Shown here piece after piece: positions 44,329-52,867 of a stretch of DNA of 64,000 nucleotides. The stretch lies in NCBI RefSeq assembly GCF_003965815.1, contig NZ_RXOE01000012.1, positions 62,001 to 126,000 of the forward strand. Reading direction: 5' to 3'. The notes below the pieces were generated by a model, which saw only the letters and a program-made list of their open reading frames with translations, was not told where the DNA came from and did no database searches. The position numbers and the translations under genes were made by a program. Within the stretch, counting starts at the first letter, position 1. The number at the start of each line of letters is the position of its first letter. The DNA is from Variovorax gossypii. GTDB lineage: Bacteria > Pseudomonadota > Gammaproteobacteria > Burkholderiales > Burkholderiaceae_C.

Positions 44329-44736
44329 ATGACTGGAAACTACACATACTGGATCAGCACCGCGTTGCTGTCGCTTCTCTATCTGGCTTCTGCCGCCGCC
44401 TACGTAGCCAAGAGGGACTGGGTTCGCCAAGCGCTGGCCGATCTTGGCTACCCTGGCTATCTCGTGCCGGTCCTCACTGTCGTGAAGATCCTGGCTGTGG
44501 CCGCGATCCTGTCGCGCATCAGCGTACCGCTGAGCGATCTCGCCTACGCGGGCATGTTCTATCACCTGCTGCTTTCCGGGCTTGCGCACATTGGTGTGCG
44601 CAAGCCCGGCGGCGCCCTGCCTGCAGCGGTGGGCCTCGTGTTGCTCGTCGCTTCGTTCGCAACGCAGAACCTTGCCCGCGATATCCCGTCGCCTGATGCC
44701 CTGGCCATGGCGGCGCAGCAAGCAACCCTCAACTGA
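44329..44736 (+). CDS. DoxX-like membrane protein
   Basis: A 135-residue protein with four membrane segments (ISTALLSLLYLASAAAYVA, LVPVLTVVKILAVAAIL, a third around YAGMFYHLLLSGLAHI, and LPAAVGLVLLVASFA). This is the DoxX-like pattern. I chose the ATG 44329 (MTGNYTYW), which follows AGGAAAA, over two upstream starts. The stop overlaps the SDR start (TGATG), so the two are coupled and probably under HxlR control. Confidence 0.82.
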   Translation: MTGNYTYWISTALLSLLYLASAAAYVAKRDWVRQALADLGYPGYLVPVLTVVKILAVAAILSRISVPLSDLAYAGMFYHLLLSGLAHIGVRKPGGALPAAVGLVLLVASFATQNLARDIPSPDALAMAAQQATLN

Positions 44737-45488
44737 TGGAATTCATCATGACTCGACTGAATGGAAAAGTTGCTCTCGTCACCGGCGCCGGTCGCGGCAT
44801 CGGCCGCGCCACCGCGAAGCTGTTTGCGGCCGAAGGCGCGAACGTGGCCGTTGTTTCACGCACTGCCGAAAACGTCGATCGTGTCGTCTCCGAGATCCGG
44901 GCGGCAGGCGGCGTTGCGCTTGGCGTGGTCTGCGACATTGCCGACCCCGATCAGGTCAAGGACTCGATCGACAAGGTGGCGGCCACGTACGGCGGGATCG
45001 ACATCCTCGTGAACAACGCCTTCGATCCGTCGTCCGTCTCGTCATCGATCCTCGAGTTGTCAATCGAGCAACTGCAGCGCAATTTCGAGATGGGCCCGAT
45101 TGCCTATCTGCGCACGATGCAGGCCTGCTATCCCCACCTCAAGGCCAGTGGTGAGGGCCGCGTCATCAACTTCGCCTCGTTGGCTGGCGTCCTTGGCTCG
45201 GTGGGCTATGGCCCTTACAACATGGCGAAGGAAGCCGTGCGCGCTTTGACCCGTTCTGCCGCACGCGAGTGGGGTGCCGACAAGATCACCGTGAACAACG
45301 TGCTGCCGATCGCGGACACCTGGGGCGCGGCGAACGTTCCTCCGCCGGCCAATGCGCTGGCCCGCTACGGATCGCCGGAGGAAGACGTCGCGCCGGTCGT
45401 CCTGTTCCTTGCCAGCAAGGATGCGCAGTACCTGACAGGGTACAGCCTGACGCCTGACGGTGGCCAGATCATCGACAGCGCCCGTTGA
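44736..45488 (+). CDS. Short-chain dehydrogenase/reductase
   Basis: A 250-residue classical SDR: cofactor motif TGAGRGIG, NNAFD in place of the usual NNAG, active Ser in NFASLAG and the YxxxK in YNMAK, ending with TGYSLTPDGGQIIDSA. It should be an NAD(P)H-dependent oxidoreductase in the cytoplasm. The first ATG (44736) overlaps the DoxX stop; an ATG at 44748 is an alternative. Confidence 0.9.
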   Translation: MEFIMTRLNGKVALVTGAGRGIGRATAKLFAAEGANVAVVSRTAENVDRVVSEIRAAGGVALGVVCDIADPDQVKDSIDKVAATYGGIDILVNNAFDPSSVSSSILELSIEQLQRNFEMGPIAYLRTMQACYPHLKASGEGRVINFASLAGVLGSVGYGPYNMAKEAVRALTRSAAREWGADKITVNNVLPIADTWGAANVPPPANALARYGSPEEDVAPVVLFLASKDAQYLTGYSLTPDGGQIIDSAR

Positions 45489-45879
45489 ACCCATTCATTC
45501 AAAAGCGATCTTCAGGGCGGGAATTCCCGGCTTCGTCTTGCGAAGGACTGGTCCGCGCAACGCCGATGATGGACTTCCGTGTCTCCCCCTGCACCGACGC
45601 CTGTGCGTGACGGCGCAAGGCTTTTCCGCTCGGCCCCTGGAGGTCGAGCGGATTTCCTTCAATCTCTGCTCTTTCCTTTCAGGGATTCATGAGGCAACTC
45701 GCTCGGCCTGTGATTGCGTCTGGAGGCGTCCAGCATTCTTCATGACGACCGTCAAAAAACCATTTCCTCAGCGTCTGAATTGGTGCGTTCGGAACTTGCG
45801 GGTATGTTCATCCCTGCCTGTGCCCACGCCGAGCCATTGATGCGGGATCGCGCGCCCGCGCAGAGTCACGAGGTGTGTC
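45489..45879. other. Gene-free stretch
   Basis: No gene was recognised. A long frame running out of the SDR end has no protein-like features. Confidence 0.4.
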
Positions 45880-46170
45880 ATGAATGAACAGACTTTTATT
45901 CACGAAACCCGCTCGGGGCCATGGACCTGCACCATCTATCTATTGAAAAGCAACGAGGGCGACTTCTCCGCAGTGGGGGACATTGCCTTTCGCGGTCGGC
46001 ATCGATGCAAGCTTGTGCTTTGCCGTCCCGACATTTCCACCGAAGCAGGCATCGCCATCCTGAAGCAGCAATGTATCTCCTGGATAGAGCAGATCGAGCA
46101 GGCAGGCAAGCCGACGCCTCCGGCGTCTCCTGAGCAGATCAGGAAGTCCTCTCCAACCGACCAGCCGTGA
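45880..46170 (+). CDS. Hypothetical 96-aa protein
   Basis: A small protein beginning MNEQTFIHETRSGPWTCTIY. It alternates strand-like segments and a helix (GIAILKQQCISWIEQIEQAG) and ends in a Pro-rich tail. AGGTGTG lies before the ATG. Composition and third-position GC look coding. No family was recognised. Confidence 0.55.
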   Translation: MNEQTFIHETRSGPWTCTIYLLKSNEGDFSAVGDIAFRGRHRCKLVLCRPDISTEAGIAILKQQCISWIEQIEQAGKPTPPASPEQIRKSSPTDQP

Positions 46171-46418
46171 AGCCGGCCCAGTGCTCCCGGATCACCGCCT
46201 TCAACGTGCGCATGCCTTCCGGATCGCCCTGCCACAGCGCCGAGGAACAGGCCCTGGCTTGCGCCAGCGAGACATCGGGTAGCACCGCAGCATCGGTCAC
46301 CATCTCGAGAGCAGCATCGGCCTGTCGGCGGCAAAGGCCAAAGTCGCCAACTCGGCCACAAGCGGAAGTCCAACGCGACGGGCCATGGGCGAGCGGCGAG
46401 CGGCGTATTCACCCGAAC

Positions 46419-46490
46419 TCAATGTTCATCCAGCCACTCGCCGGGTGGCCAGCCTTGTTGTGCTTCTTCGATGAGGTGTCGGTCGGACAT
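46419..46490 (-). CDS. Possible 23-aa small protein
   Basis: MSDRHLIEEAQQGWPPGEWL plus three residues, with GGAG six bases before the ATG at 46490. It is hydrophilic and amphipathic. It is too short for composition to decide. The rest of 46,171-46,659 holds only doubtful frames, including an open minus-strand stretch without a start (QADAALEMVTDAAVLPDVSL). Confidence 0.3.
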   Translation of the reverse strand: MSDRHLIEEAQQGWPPGEWLDEH

Positions 46491-46659
46491 CGGTGCTCCG
46501 AAAAAGAAAACGAAAGCAGTTTCTTGCCCGTTGGAAGCCCTCTGCATGCGGGAGCAGACTGACCTCGAATATCGTCCCGGCCTTGTGTAGAGGGTGCGTG
46601 AACAGGTGCCGCCCGGTGTGTCATGTTGGGCGCACTCGGACGAGAGCGAATGAGCCGGT

Positions 46660-47436
46660 CTATGCCGCCGTCCGCACTGGTTCCCCGAGCGCCTCGCGAG
46701 GCAACTCGTAAAGGAAAAAGGGTGGCGCGTCGGGCCGCGTGCGCTGCAGCAGCGGCCTGGCGACGTTGTAGACCGGCACGTCGTTGATGGTGCGCGCCTC
46801 GAAGGTGCCGCGGTGCGCATGGCCGTGGAAGACAGCGTCCATCGGATAGCGCAGCAGAGGCTCTTCCAGCCGGCTGCTGCCCAGGAACGGGAAGATTTCC
46901 GCCGGCTCGCCTTGCACCGTGCCGACGACCGGCGAGTAGTGCAGCAGCGCGATCCGGCGCCGGGTGCGCAGCTTGGCCAGCGCCGATTCCAGCTTCATCG
47001 CCTCGTTGAGCGCCTCCTGCACGAACAGCTTGATCGCCGGCTCGCCCCAGGCGCCCAGCGACCCGCGTCCGAAGCCGCCGCCGAAGCCCTTGACGCCGGC
47101 GATGCCCACACCCTCGATCTCGCAGATGGAGCCATCGAGCACGCGAACACCCGCCTGGTTGAGCGCCGCGATCACCAGCTCGGGCGTGCCGGACTCGAAG
47201 TCATGATTGCCCAGCACGGCCACGACGGGGATCGATACGACGCTCAGCTCCTCGGCCAGGACCTTGGCTTCCTCCGCGGTGCCGTAGTCGGTCAGGTCGC
47301 CGCACAGCAGCAGCGCATCGGCCTGGTCGGCAGCCTGCGCGAAGAAGTCGTGCAGCTGGCCGGCGGCGTCGCTTTGGACATGGAGGTCGCCGACCGCGGC
47401 AAACCGGATGTGGGAAGAGGATTTCGGCTGGGGCAT
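46660..47436 (-). CDS. Metallophosphoesterase
   Basis: A 258-residue calcineurin-like phosphoesterase with all metal-binding motifs: GDLH (residues 17-20), GDLTD, GNHD, the His of LLHYSP and GHAH. It should hydrolyse a phosphomonoester or diester in the cytoplasm. There is no signal peptide. It is divergent from the nucleotidyltransferase gene at 47597. The substrate cannot be predicted. Confidence 0.9.
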   Translation of the reverse strand: MPQPKSSSHIRFAAVGDLHVQSDAAGQLHDFFAQAADQADALLLCGDLTDYGTAEEAKVLAEELSVVSIPVVAVLGNHDFESGTPELVIAALNQAGVRVLDGSICEIEGVGIAGVKGFGGGFGRGSLGAWGEPAIKLFVQEALNEAMKLESALAKLRTRRRIALLHYSPVVGTVQGEPAEIFPFLGSSRLEEPLLRYPMDAVFHGHAHRGTFEARTINDVPVYNVARPLLQRTRPDAPPFFLYELPREALGEPVRTAA

Positions 47437-47596
47437 GGTGATCCGGTGGTCCGAAGAAAAAGGGCACAGCCAGACTGCGCCCCTGCGCGATTGGCCGTCA
47501 TCGGCTTCATCCCGCTGCGGCTGTAGGCGCCAACCGACGCCCGATGAGGCCGTTTGCGCCGGCCCGAGGATCGCCCGCCGAACCTACGCTGCGCGC

Positions 47597-48448
47597 ATGA
47601 GGCCTTCCACCGTTCTTTCCGATCTCGCGCCTTCGCTGGAAAAGGAAGTCGAGCCTCATGTCGCCGCCTTCTACAGGAAGACCCTGCGCGCACTGAACGG
47701 CGCGGACATCCCGTTTCTCGTGGGCGGCGCCTTCGCCCAGGCTTGCTACACCGGCATCCGCCGCGCGACCAAGGACCTGGACCTGTTCATCCGGCGCGAA
47801 GACTACGAGCGCATTGCACGGCTGATGCGCCGGCACGGCTGGCATGTCGAGCTGAGCCATCCGCACTGGCTGGCCAAGGTGCATGACGGCGAGGAATTCA
47901 TCGACCTCATCTTCAATTCGGGCAACGGCCTTTCGCCTGTGGACGAGCGCTGGTTTCGCGGCAACTGTCATGCGGAGATCCTGGGCGTGCCGGTGCTCGT
48001 CGCCAATGCCGAGGACTGCGTGCTGTCCAAGGCCTTCATCATGGAGCGCGAGCGCTACGACGGCGGCGACATCGCGCATTTGCTGCTGGCCCGCGCCGAG
48101 CGGATGGACTGGGCCGACCTGCTGGAGCGCTTCGGCCCGCACTGGCGGGTGCTGCTGGCCCATGTGACGCTGTTCGGGTACGTCTACCCCGGCGAGCGCC
48201 ATCGCATCCCCGGCTGGCTGCTCGCTTGCCTGATCGATCGACTGGCCGGCGAGATGCGCGAGGCGCCTCATCCGGAGGACCATGTGTGCGCGGGAACCTT
48301 GCTGTCGCGAGAGCAGTACCTGCACGACGTCGAGAAGATGGGCTACGTGGACGGGCGGCTTACGCCGGTGAGCGGGATGACCAGGCAGGACGTGGTCGCG
48401 TGGACCGAGGACATTCAGGCCAGCAAGCCGAAGGAGCGGGGCAGATAG
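47597..48448 (+). CDS. Nucleotidyltransferase-fold protein
   Basis: A 283-residue protein from the ATG 47597. The motif FLVGGAFAQACYTG followed by TKDLDLFI matches the GG...DxD core of nucleotidyltransferases of the AbiEii/MNT type. A later ANAEDCVLSKAFIMERERYD is typical of the wider family. It probably transfers a nucleotide to a protein or small molecule, but no antitoxin-like partner lies beside it. Function is uncertain. Confidence 0.75.
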   Translation: MRPSTVLSDLAPSLEKEVEPHVAAFYRKTLRALNGADIPFLVGGAFAQACYTGIRRATKDLDLFIRREDYERIARLMRRHGWHVELSHPHWLAKVHDGEEFIDLIFNSGNGLSPVDERWFRGNCHAEILGVPVLVANAEDCVLSKAFIMERERYDGGDIAHLLLARAERMDWADLLERFGPHWRVLLAHVTLFGYVYPGERHRIPGWLLACLIDRLAGEMREAPHPEDHVCAGTLLSREQYLHDVEKMGYVDGRLTPVSGMTRQDVVAWTEDIQASKPKERGR

Positions 48449-48470
48449 GGCATGCCGGCCGCGGCTTGGC

Positions 48471-48830
48471 TCATGGCGTGCTCTTCGTGGGTGGTTGTCC
48501 CTTGGGGGCGGCGCGCAGAGACGCATCGATGTCGGCCATGCCCTTCGTTCTTTCTGCTTCTGCCTGTGCCGTGCAGGCGGACTTCCGGGCGTCCTTCAGG
48601 GGGTCGCATCTCTTCATGGCGGCGGCGTAGTTTGCCTCCACCTTCGCTTCGGCTGCCTTGCGCGCGGTGTCGTTGGCCGTCGGCTCGTCCTTCACGGCCC
48701 CGTGGGCCGAACCCGTTGCATCGATCTCCGCCGGCAACGGCAGCGACACCTGCGTTCCTGCCTGCACTGCGAGCAGGCAGCCTGCGACAAAGGTCGCGGC
48801 CTTCAGGACTCTGAGAAGAGGTCGTGGCAT
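48471..48830 (-). CDS. Small periplasmic protein with C-x10-C motif
   Basis: A 119-residue protein with a signal peptide (VLKAATFVAGCLLAVQAGTQ). The mature part is helical, Lys/Ala-rich, with one copy of the motif CDPLKDARKSAC. The same motif occurs twice in the protein at 49866-50294, so the two are related. They belong to an uncharacterised Burkholderiales-type family. The Cys pair probably forms a disulfide in the periplasm. Confidence 0.75.
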   Translation of the reverse strand: MPRPLLRVLKAATFVAGCLLAVQAGTQVSLPLPAEIDATGSAHGAVKDEPTANDTARKAAEAKVEANYAAAMKRCDPLKDARKSACTAQAEAERTKGMADIDASLRAAPKGQPPTKSTP

Positions 48831-48898
48831 GGTGCTGTCCCCGACGCCTGCGGCTCGCGGGCTCCAGCGGCGCTTTCGTGCGCAGCGCTTCGGCGCCC

Positions 48899-49051
48899 TC
48901 AGCCGTGGCGCTTGAAGTACTGCACCTCGCGCTCGTGCTGTTGCGCCTGTTCCCGCGAGCTGAATGTGCCGAGGTTGCGGCGCTTGCCGGTCTTCGGATC
49001 GGTCTTGCGCGAATAGAGGCGGTATTCCCCCGAGGCGAGTTTTCGGATCAT
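48899..49051 (-). CDS. 50-aa small basic protein
   Basis: This 50-aa gene starts at the ATG 49051 with AAAGGAG six bases upstream. The product begins MIRKLASGEYRLYSRKTDPK and ends in a helix with EQAQQHEREVQYF. A beta-hairpin plus helix (TGKRRNLGTFSSR) is likely. Very similar small proteins occur in related genomes. Function unknown. Confidence 0.7.
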   Translation of the reverse strand: MIRKLASGEYRLYSRKTDPKTGKRRNLGTFSSREQAQQHEREVQYFKRHG

Positions 49052-49257
49052 CGCAGACTCCTTTCCTAGGGCTTGGGTGTTGGCAGAAGAGCTTCACTCT
49101 GGGCCGCAACCGCGAGAGAGCATGTCGGACGATTTCACTTCGCGCTGACAGAGCCAGAATTGGAGCCAGAATTCCGAAGGAGTTCAGGTCATCTTCCCGG
49201 AGCGGGAAGATCTCCTGCAGAACGAGACTGCCTCAACCGATTCGTGCGTTTGGTGCC

Positions 49258-49560
49258 ATGCACGAAACAGACGAATCCAGGCGGACGGCGATGGAATCCG
49301 TGGCGCCGGCAGTCAGCACCTTTGAGAAAGTCGACGCCTGGTGGCGCGCTGCCAACTCCCTGTCCGTCGGACAAATCCATCTGTTCGGCAACCCGCTGCT
49401 GCACGAGCCGCTATCACTCGCGCACAGCAAGCCGCGCCTGGTGGGTCATCGGGGAACCACGCCCGGGCTGAACTTCATCTGCGCCCACATGAGTCGCGCA
49501 CATGAAATGAATCGCGTGATCATGGACAGAAGTCCCTCTCGTCGCCACCGGATTCCGGTC
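49258..49560 (+). pseudogene. N-terminal fragment of a phosphoketolase gene
   Basis: AVSTFEKVDAWWRAANSLSV, GQIHLFGNPLLHEPLSLAHS and GHRGTTPGLNFICAHM match the start of xylulose-5-phosphate/fructose-6-phosphate phosphoketolases. The similarity ends near MNRVIMDRS and the remaining 700 or so residues are absent. Confidence 0.8.
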
Positions 49561-49631
49561 CGCGCGAGCCGAAGCCCCGCACAGGCCCCCGGGGCTTGGT
49601 GCTGCCGAGAACGCTGTCTCGCCGTCTCTGT

Positions 49632-49835
49632 CTATTTGTTCGATGGGGCTGCGGGCACCTCGCCGCCGGGAGCACTCTGCGCAGGCGGCATCTCAATCGG
49701 CACTTCGAAGCGCTGCTGGAGCGCATGGAAGTATGCAAGTGCGCCAAGCAAGACGACGACGACCGCCGGGATGCCCCATGTGAAGGCATGGCGGCTGTCA
49801 TCCCGCTCGTCGCTCCTGGCCTGCTGCTCCTTCAT
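49632..49835 (-). CDS. Small single-span membrane protein
   Basis: A 67-residue protein: a charged N-terminus (MKEQQARSDERDDSRHAF), one membrane helix (WGIPAVVVVLLGALAYFHAL) and a Pro-rich outer tail. AAGGAAA lies upstream of the ATG at 49835. No family was recognised. It is 30 bases downstream of the Cys-motif periplasmic gene and may be co-transcribed with it. Confidence 0.65.
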   Translation of the reverse strand: MKEQQARSDERDDSRHAFTWGIPAVVVVLLGALAYFHALQQRFEVPIEMPPAQSAPGGEVPAAPSNK

Positions 49836-49865
49836 GGTCGAGTTTCCTTTTTTCGGTTCCTCGAC

Positions 49866-50294
49866 CTACTTCTTCATCGCCTTGACCTCGGCCTTGCCCT
49901 TCTCTTCGTCCGCCTTGGCCTGCTTCATGCAGGCGGATTTGGCATCGCCCTTCTGGTCGTCGCACTTTTCCTTCGCGATGGAGTAGGCGACGTCCACCTT
50001 GGCTTCCGCGACCTTGCGGGCGTTGCCGTCGCTGGGCTTCAGCTTCTGGTCGAGTTCGGCCTTGGCGATCTTTTCCTTGCCCTTGGCCTCTTCGACGCAC
50101 ACGTCCTTGGCGTTGTCCTTCATGGCGTCGCAAGCTGCCCGATCGGCCTTGTAGTCGGCCGCAATCTTGTCGCGCCCAGCCTTGAGTTCGGCGACGGCCG
50201 GGTCGACGGTCGCCGCAGGCGGAGCCATCTGCGCATGAGCCGACAGCATCGTGAGAGAGGATGCGACGGCGCAGGTCCATATAAGCTTCTGCAT
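49866..50294 (-). CDS. Periplasmic protein with two C-x10-C motifs
   Basis: A 142-residue protein. I chose the ATG 50294 because AAAGGAG stands six bases away; the ATG two codons earlier is too close to it. A signal peptide (MQKLIWTCAVASSLTMLSAH) is followed by Lys/Ala-rich helices with CDAMKDNAKDVC and CDDQKGDAKSAC. It is a paralogue of 48471-48830. A helical hairpin array tied by disulfides is likely. Function unknown. Confidence 0.8.
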   Translation of the reverse strand: MQKLIWTCAVASSLTMLSAHAQMAPPAATVDPAVAELKAGRDKIAADYKADRAACDAMKDNAKDVCVEEAKGKEKIAKAELDQKLKPSDGNARKVAEAKVDVAYSIAKEKCDDQKGDAKSACMKQAKADEEKGKAEVKAMKK

Positions 50295-50494
50295 GGTCAT
50301 CTCCTTTGGGGGGCGCCGAGGACTTTCGTTGCACAAGATGTCCCGCGCCTGTCACCCAGACTAGGAGCCACGGCTGGAGCGTCGATAGGACGGTGCACGA
50401 ACCGGCCGTAAGTGCATGCCGACGCCGTTGCGGCGGATGCTCGGGCGCACGGACTTGGCCGGGATGAAAGGTGTGCAGGAGGGCCCGTGAGGCC

Positions 50495-50790
50495 TCAGCC
50501 GGCCGTCTCGCCGTGCAGCAGGGCACGCCGGGCCAGCAGAAAGGCCGCGGCATTCCAGCTCTGTCCGGCCATGCCCATGGGTGCCAGCGTCCGCCCGTGA
50601 ACCACTCGGTGAAGCGCCAGTCGTCGAGTGCGTTGACCTGCGCGAGTTGCACGAGCTCGGACCAGGCCAGCTCGTGCGCACCCAGCCTGGCGAGCGCCAT
50701 CACCCAGAAGCCGTCGACGAAGGGCCAGATGCCGCGTTTGTGATATCGATGCACGATGTTCTCTGCTTGTGGTGGCCCATGTAGGCCCGC
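50495..50790 (-). pseudogene. C-terminal fragment of a glycogen-debranching-like glycosidase gene
   Basis: GIWPFVDGFWVMALARLGAH and VNALDDWRFTEWF, then, after a frameshift near 50,585, GRTLAPMGMAGQSWNAAAFL and ending LLHGETAG at TGA 50497-50495. These are the last helices of an (alpha/alpha)6 amylo-alpha-1,6-glucosidase-like enzyme. The rest is missing. Bases 50,791-51,097 show nothing else. Confidence 0.65.
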
Positions 50791-51097
50791 CACACGGCGG
50801 GCTGGCGCGGGCCAGGCTTGCCGGTGGCGCTGACCAGCGGTCATAGCCACGTGCTTGCGAACGACCGCAGCCGGGAATTCGAGCTTCTGTACAAGCCATA
50901 TCCTGCTCTGGAACTTCAGGCGTCGTTCGACCGGGCGTTGAAAACAACAGGACGGTGCGAACAGGTCGAGCGGGCATCGGTACAGCCGTCGTAGCCGGGT
51001 CGTAGGAAGCAACTGACCCTAACTCTGCGGGTGACCTTGCATCACGGAGTCTGTTGCGACGCGATCGTTGCCTTCCCCAAAATACCAGGAGACGTAC

Positions 51098-51484
51098 GTG
51101 CAAGACAACAGCCGCGAGCTCTTCGCTCTTGAAAAGAAATTCTGGCAGTCGATGGTGGACACCGACACGGACACGGCCATCGAGTTGCTGTGTGAACCAG
51201 CCTTCATGGTGAGCTCCCATGGCTCGATGAAGTTCGACCACGCTGGCTATCGAAAGATGGCAGAGCAAGGGACCATGACAATCGAGTCGTTCGAGCTGAG
51301 CGATATGGAGGCCACCTTTCCCGGCGATAGCACCGCCGTGCTGAGCTACAAGGTCCATCAGATTCTGTCGCCGAGAGGAAAATCGGACAGGGTGGAGCAG
51401 CACATGGCGGACACGTCCACGTGGGTCCGTGACGGTGGCGCTTGGCGCTGTGTCATGCACACCGAAGCGCCTGTGTCAGGGTAA
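51098..51484 (+). CDS. SnoaL/DUF4440-like NTF2-fold protein
   Basis: A 128-residue protein. The start is the GTG 51098 with AGGAG upstream, rather than the TTG at 51068. LFALEKKFWQSMVDTDTDTA, LCEPAFMVSSHGSMKFDHAG and WVRDGGAWRCVMHTEAP are typical of DUF4440/SnoaL-like proteins. It is probably a cytoplasmic small-ligand-binding protein or enzyme. It is convergent with the methyltransferase gene. Confidence 0.8.
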   Translation: MQDNSRELFALEKKFWQSMVDTDTDTAIELLCEPAFMVSSHGSMKFDHAGYRKMAEQGTMTIESFELSDMEATFPGDSTAVLSYKVHQILSPRGKSDRVEQHMADTSTWVRDGGAWRCVMHTEAPVSG

Positions 51485-51496
51485 CGATGACGCGGG

Positions 51497-52099
51497 TCAG
51501 CGGATGCCCTCGCGCTCAGCCACCGAGCGGCCATCGCGTGTCCAGACCTGGAGCACGAAATCTGCTTCCTCATGGAACGCCAGGCGCGCCAGGCCGAGCG
51601 AAGCCAGCGCGTCGTGTACCTCCTGTGTGGGGAGCCTGCGCTGTGCGAAGTCTGGCCGCCAGTCGCAGGCCACCAGAGTGCCGTCGGCCGCCAGCGTGTC
51701 CTGGCAGCAGGCGGCCAGCAGGTGCATGTCGTTGCGGTCGAGGAAGTAGCCCAGCTCGCTCAGCACGATGAGGTCGAATTGGCCCGCCTCGCGCGGCCAG
51801 TCGGCGGGCAGCACGTGGTGCGCAACGTGCGCGTTGGCGAGCTCGCCGGTGCGCTTGCGCGCAATGTCCACGGCATGCGCCGAGAAGTCGCTTGCCAGCA
51901 GATGGTCGCAGCGCTGCGAAAGGGCAAGCGTGAGTTCGCCGGCTCCGCAGCCGGGCTCGTAGGCACTCCGGAAGCGCTCTCGCGGCAACGCGGCCAGCAG
52001 CAGTGCCCGTTTGCGCGCCTCGTACCAGCGGTGGCGCAGTGCGTAGGGGTCTTCGCTCGCCGCATAGAGCGATTCGAAATAAGGCCGCTGGTCATTCAT
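51497..52099 (-). CDS. NodS-like SAM-dependent methyltransferase
   Basis: A 200-residue class I methyltransferase: motif I SAYEPGCGAGELTLALSQRC, then LLASDFSAHAVDIARKR and LIVLSELGYFLD. It resembles NodS-like enzymes. It follows the PIG-L gene by nine bases on the same strand, as part of the acyl-CoA dehydrogenase/PIG-L/methyltransferase set. The set suggests modification of an amino-sugar or lipid, with a glycosyltransferase nearby. Confidence 0.85.
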   Translation of the reverse strand: MNDQRPYFESLYAASEDPYALRHRWYEARKRALLLAALPRERFRSAYEPGCGAGELTLALSQRCDHLLASDFSAHAVDIARKRTGELANAHVAHHVLPADWPREAGQFDLIVLSELGYFLDRNDMHLLAACCQDTLAADGTLVACDWRPDFAQRRLPTQEVHDALASLGLARLAFHEEADFVLQVWTRDGRSVAEREGIR

Positions 52100-52108
52100 T
52101 GCCGCTGC

Positions 52109-52867
52109 TCAAAGGAAGACCACTTCGAAGGGGCGCGCCGCGCGCTGGACGGTGGTGGCGCGAAGCACCGGGCCCGAGCCGGTGGACGCATCGCGCCGCA
52201 ACTGGCTGGTGAATGCCTTGACTGCCATGCGCTTGCGCCGCACGGCCTCTTCGCTCAGCGGGAGCCGAAAGGCGCGCTGCCAGGGCATGCACGCATCGCC
52301 GGGACGGGACCAGTGCCAACCCCAGACGGGCACTTCCACCAAGCGGGCGCCCGTGCTCGCAGCCGCCAGCGCGCAGGCCTCGCCGGTCGCCTCGTGGTCG
52401 GGGTGGCCGTCCTGGCGCCATGTGGTGAACACCACGTCACCGGGCCGGAGCAAGGAGACGAGCTCGGCCGTGAGCATGGCGCGCAGTTCCTTCAGGCCGC
52501 CGTCGGGCAGGCCCAGTCTTGCGGGCTCGATGGCCAGGCCCAGGCAGTGCAGGGCCTTTCGGCTTTCCCGTGGCCGGGTGCGCGCGAGCCGTTCGACGGG
52601 CCATTCGGTCGAGCCCCGATGACTGGCAGTGCCGTCGGTGACGGCGATCACTTCAACGGGCCTGCCGCAGTCGGCCAGCAGCGCGAGAAGGCCACCAACC
52701 GAGAGCACCTCGTCGTCGGGATGCGGCGCGACAACCACGGCGCGGGCACCCGCCGGAACCAGCTCTTGCGGCTCGATCACAGGCAGTCGCGCGATGCCGG
52801 GCCAGCGGCTCCACTCGATCTCGGTCGTGCCTTCACCCCGGATGGCGCGGCGCGCTACAGCGTCCAT
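52109..52867 (-). CDS. PIG-L family deacetylase
   Basis: A 252-residue zinc-dependent N-deacetylase of the PIG-L/LmbE family. VVVAPHPDDEVLSVGGLLAL holds the first metal ligands and TWRQDGHPDHEATG the second. Family members deacetylate N-acetylglucosamine-containing substrates. I chose the ATG 52867 (MDAVARRAI), which overlaps the acyl-CoA dehydrogenase gene by 13 bases; the open frame further upstream is a shadow. Confidence 0.88.
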   Translation of the reverse strand: MDAVARRAIRGEGTTEIEWSRWPGIARLPVIEPQELVPAGARAVVVAPHPDDEVLSVGGLLALLADCGRPVEVIAVTDGTASHRGSTEWPVERLARTRPRESRKALHCLGLAIEPARLGLPDGGLKELRAMLTAELVSLLRPGDVVFTTWRQDGHPDHEATGEACALAAASTGARLVEVPVWGWHWSRPGDACMPWQRAFRLPLSEEAVRRKRMAVKAFTSQLRRDASTGSGPVLRATTVQRAARPFEVVFL

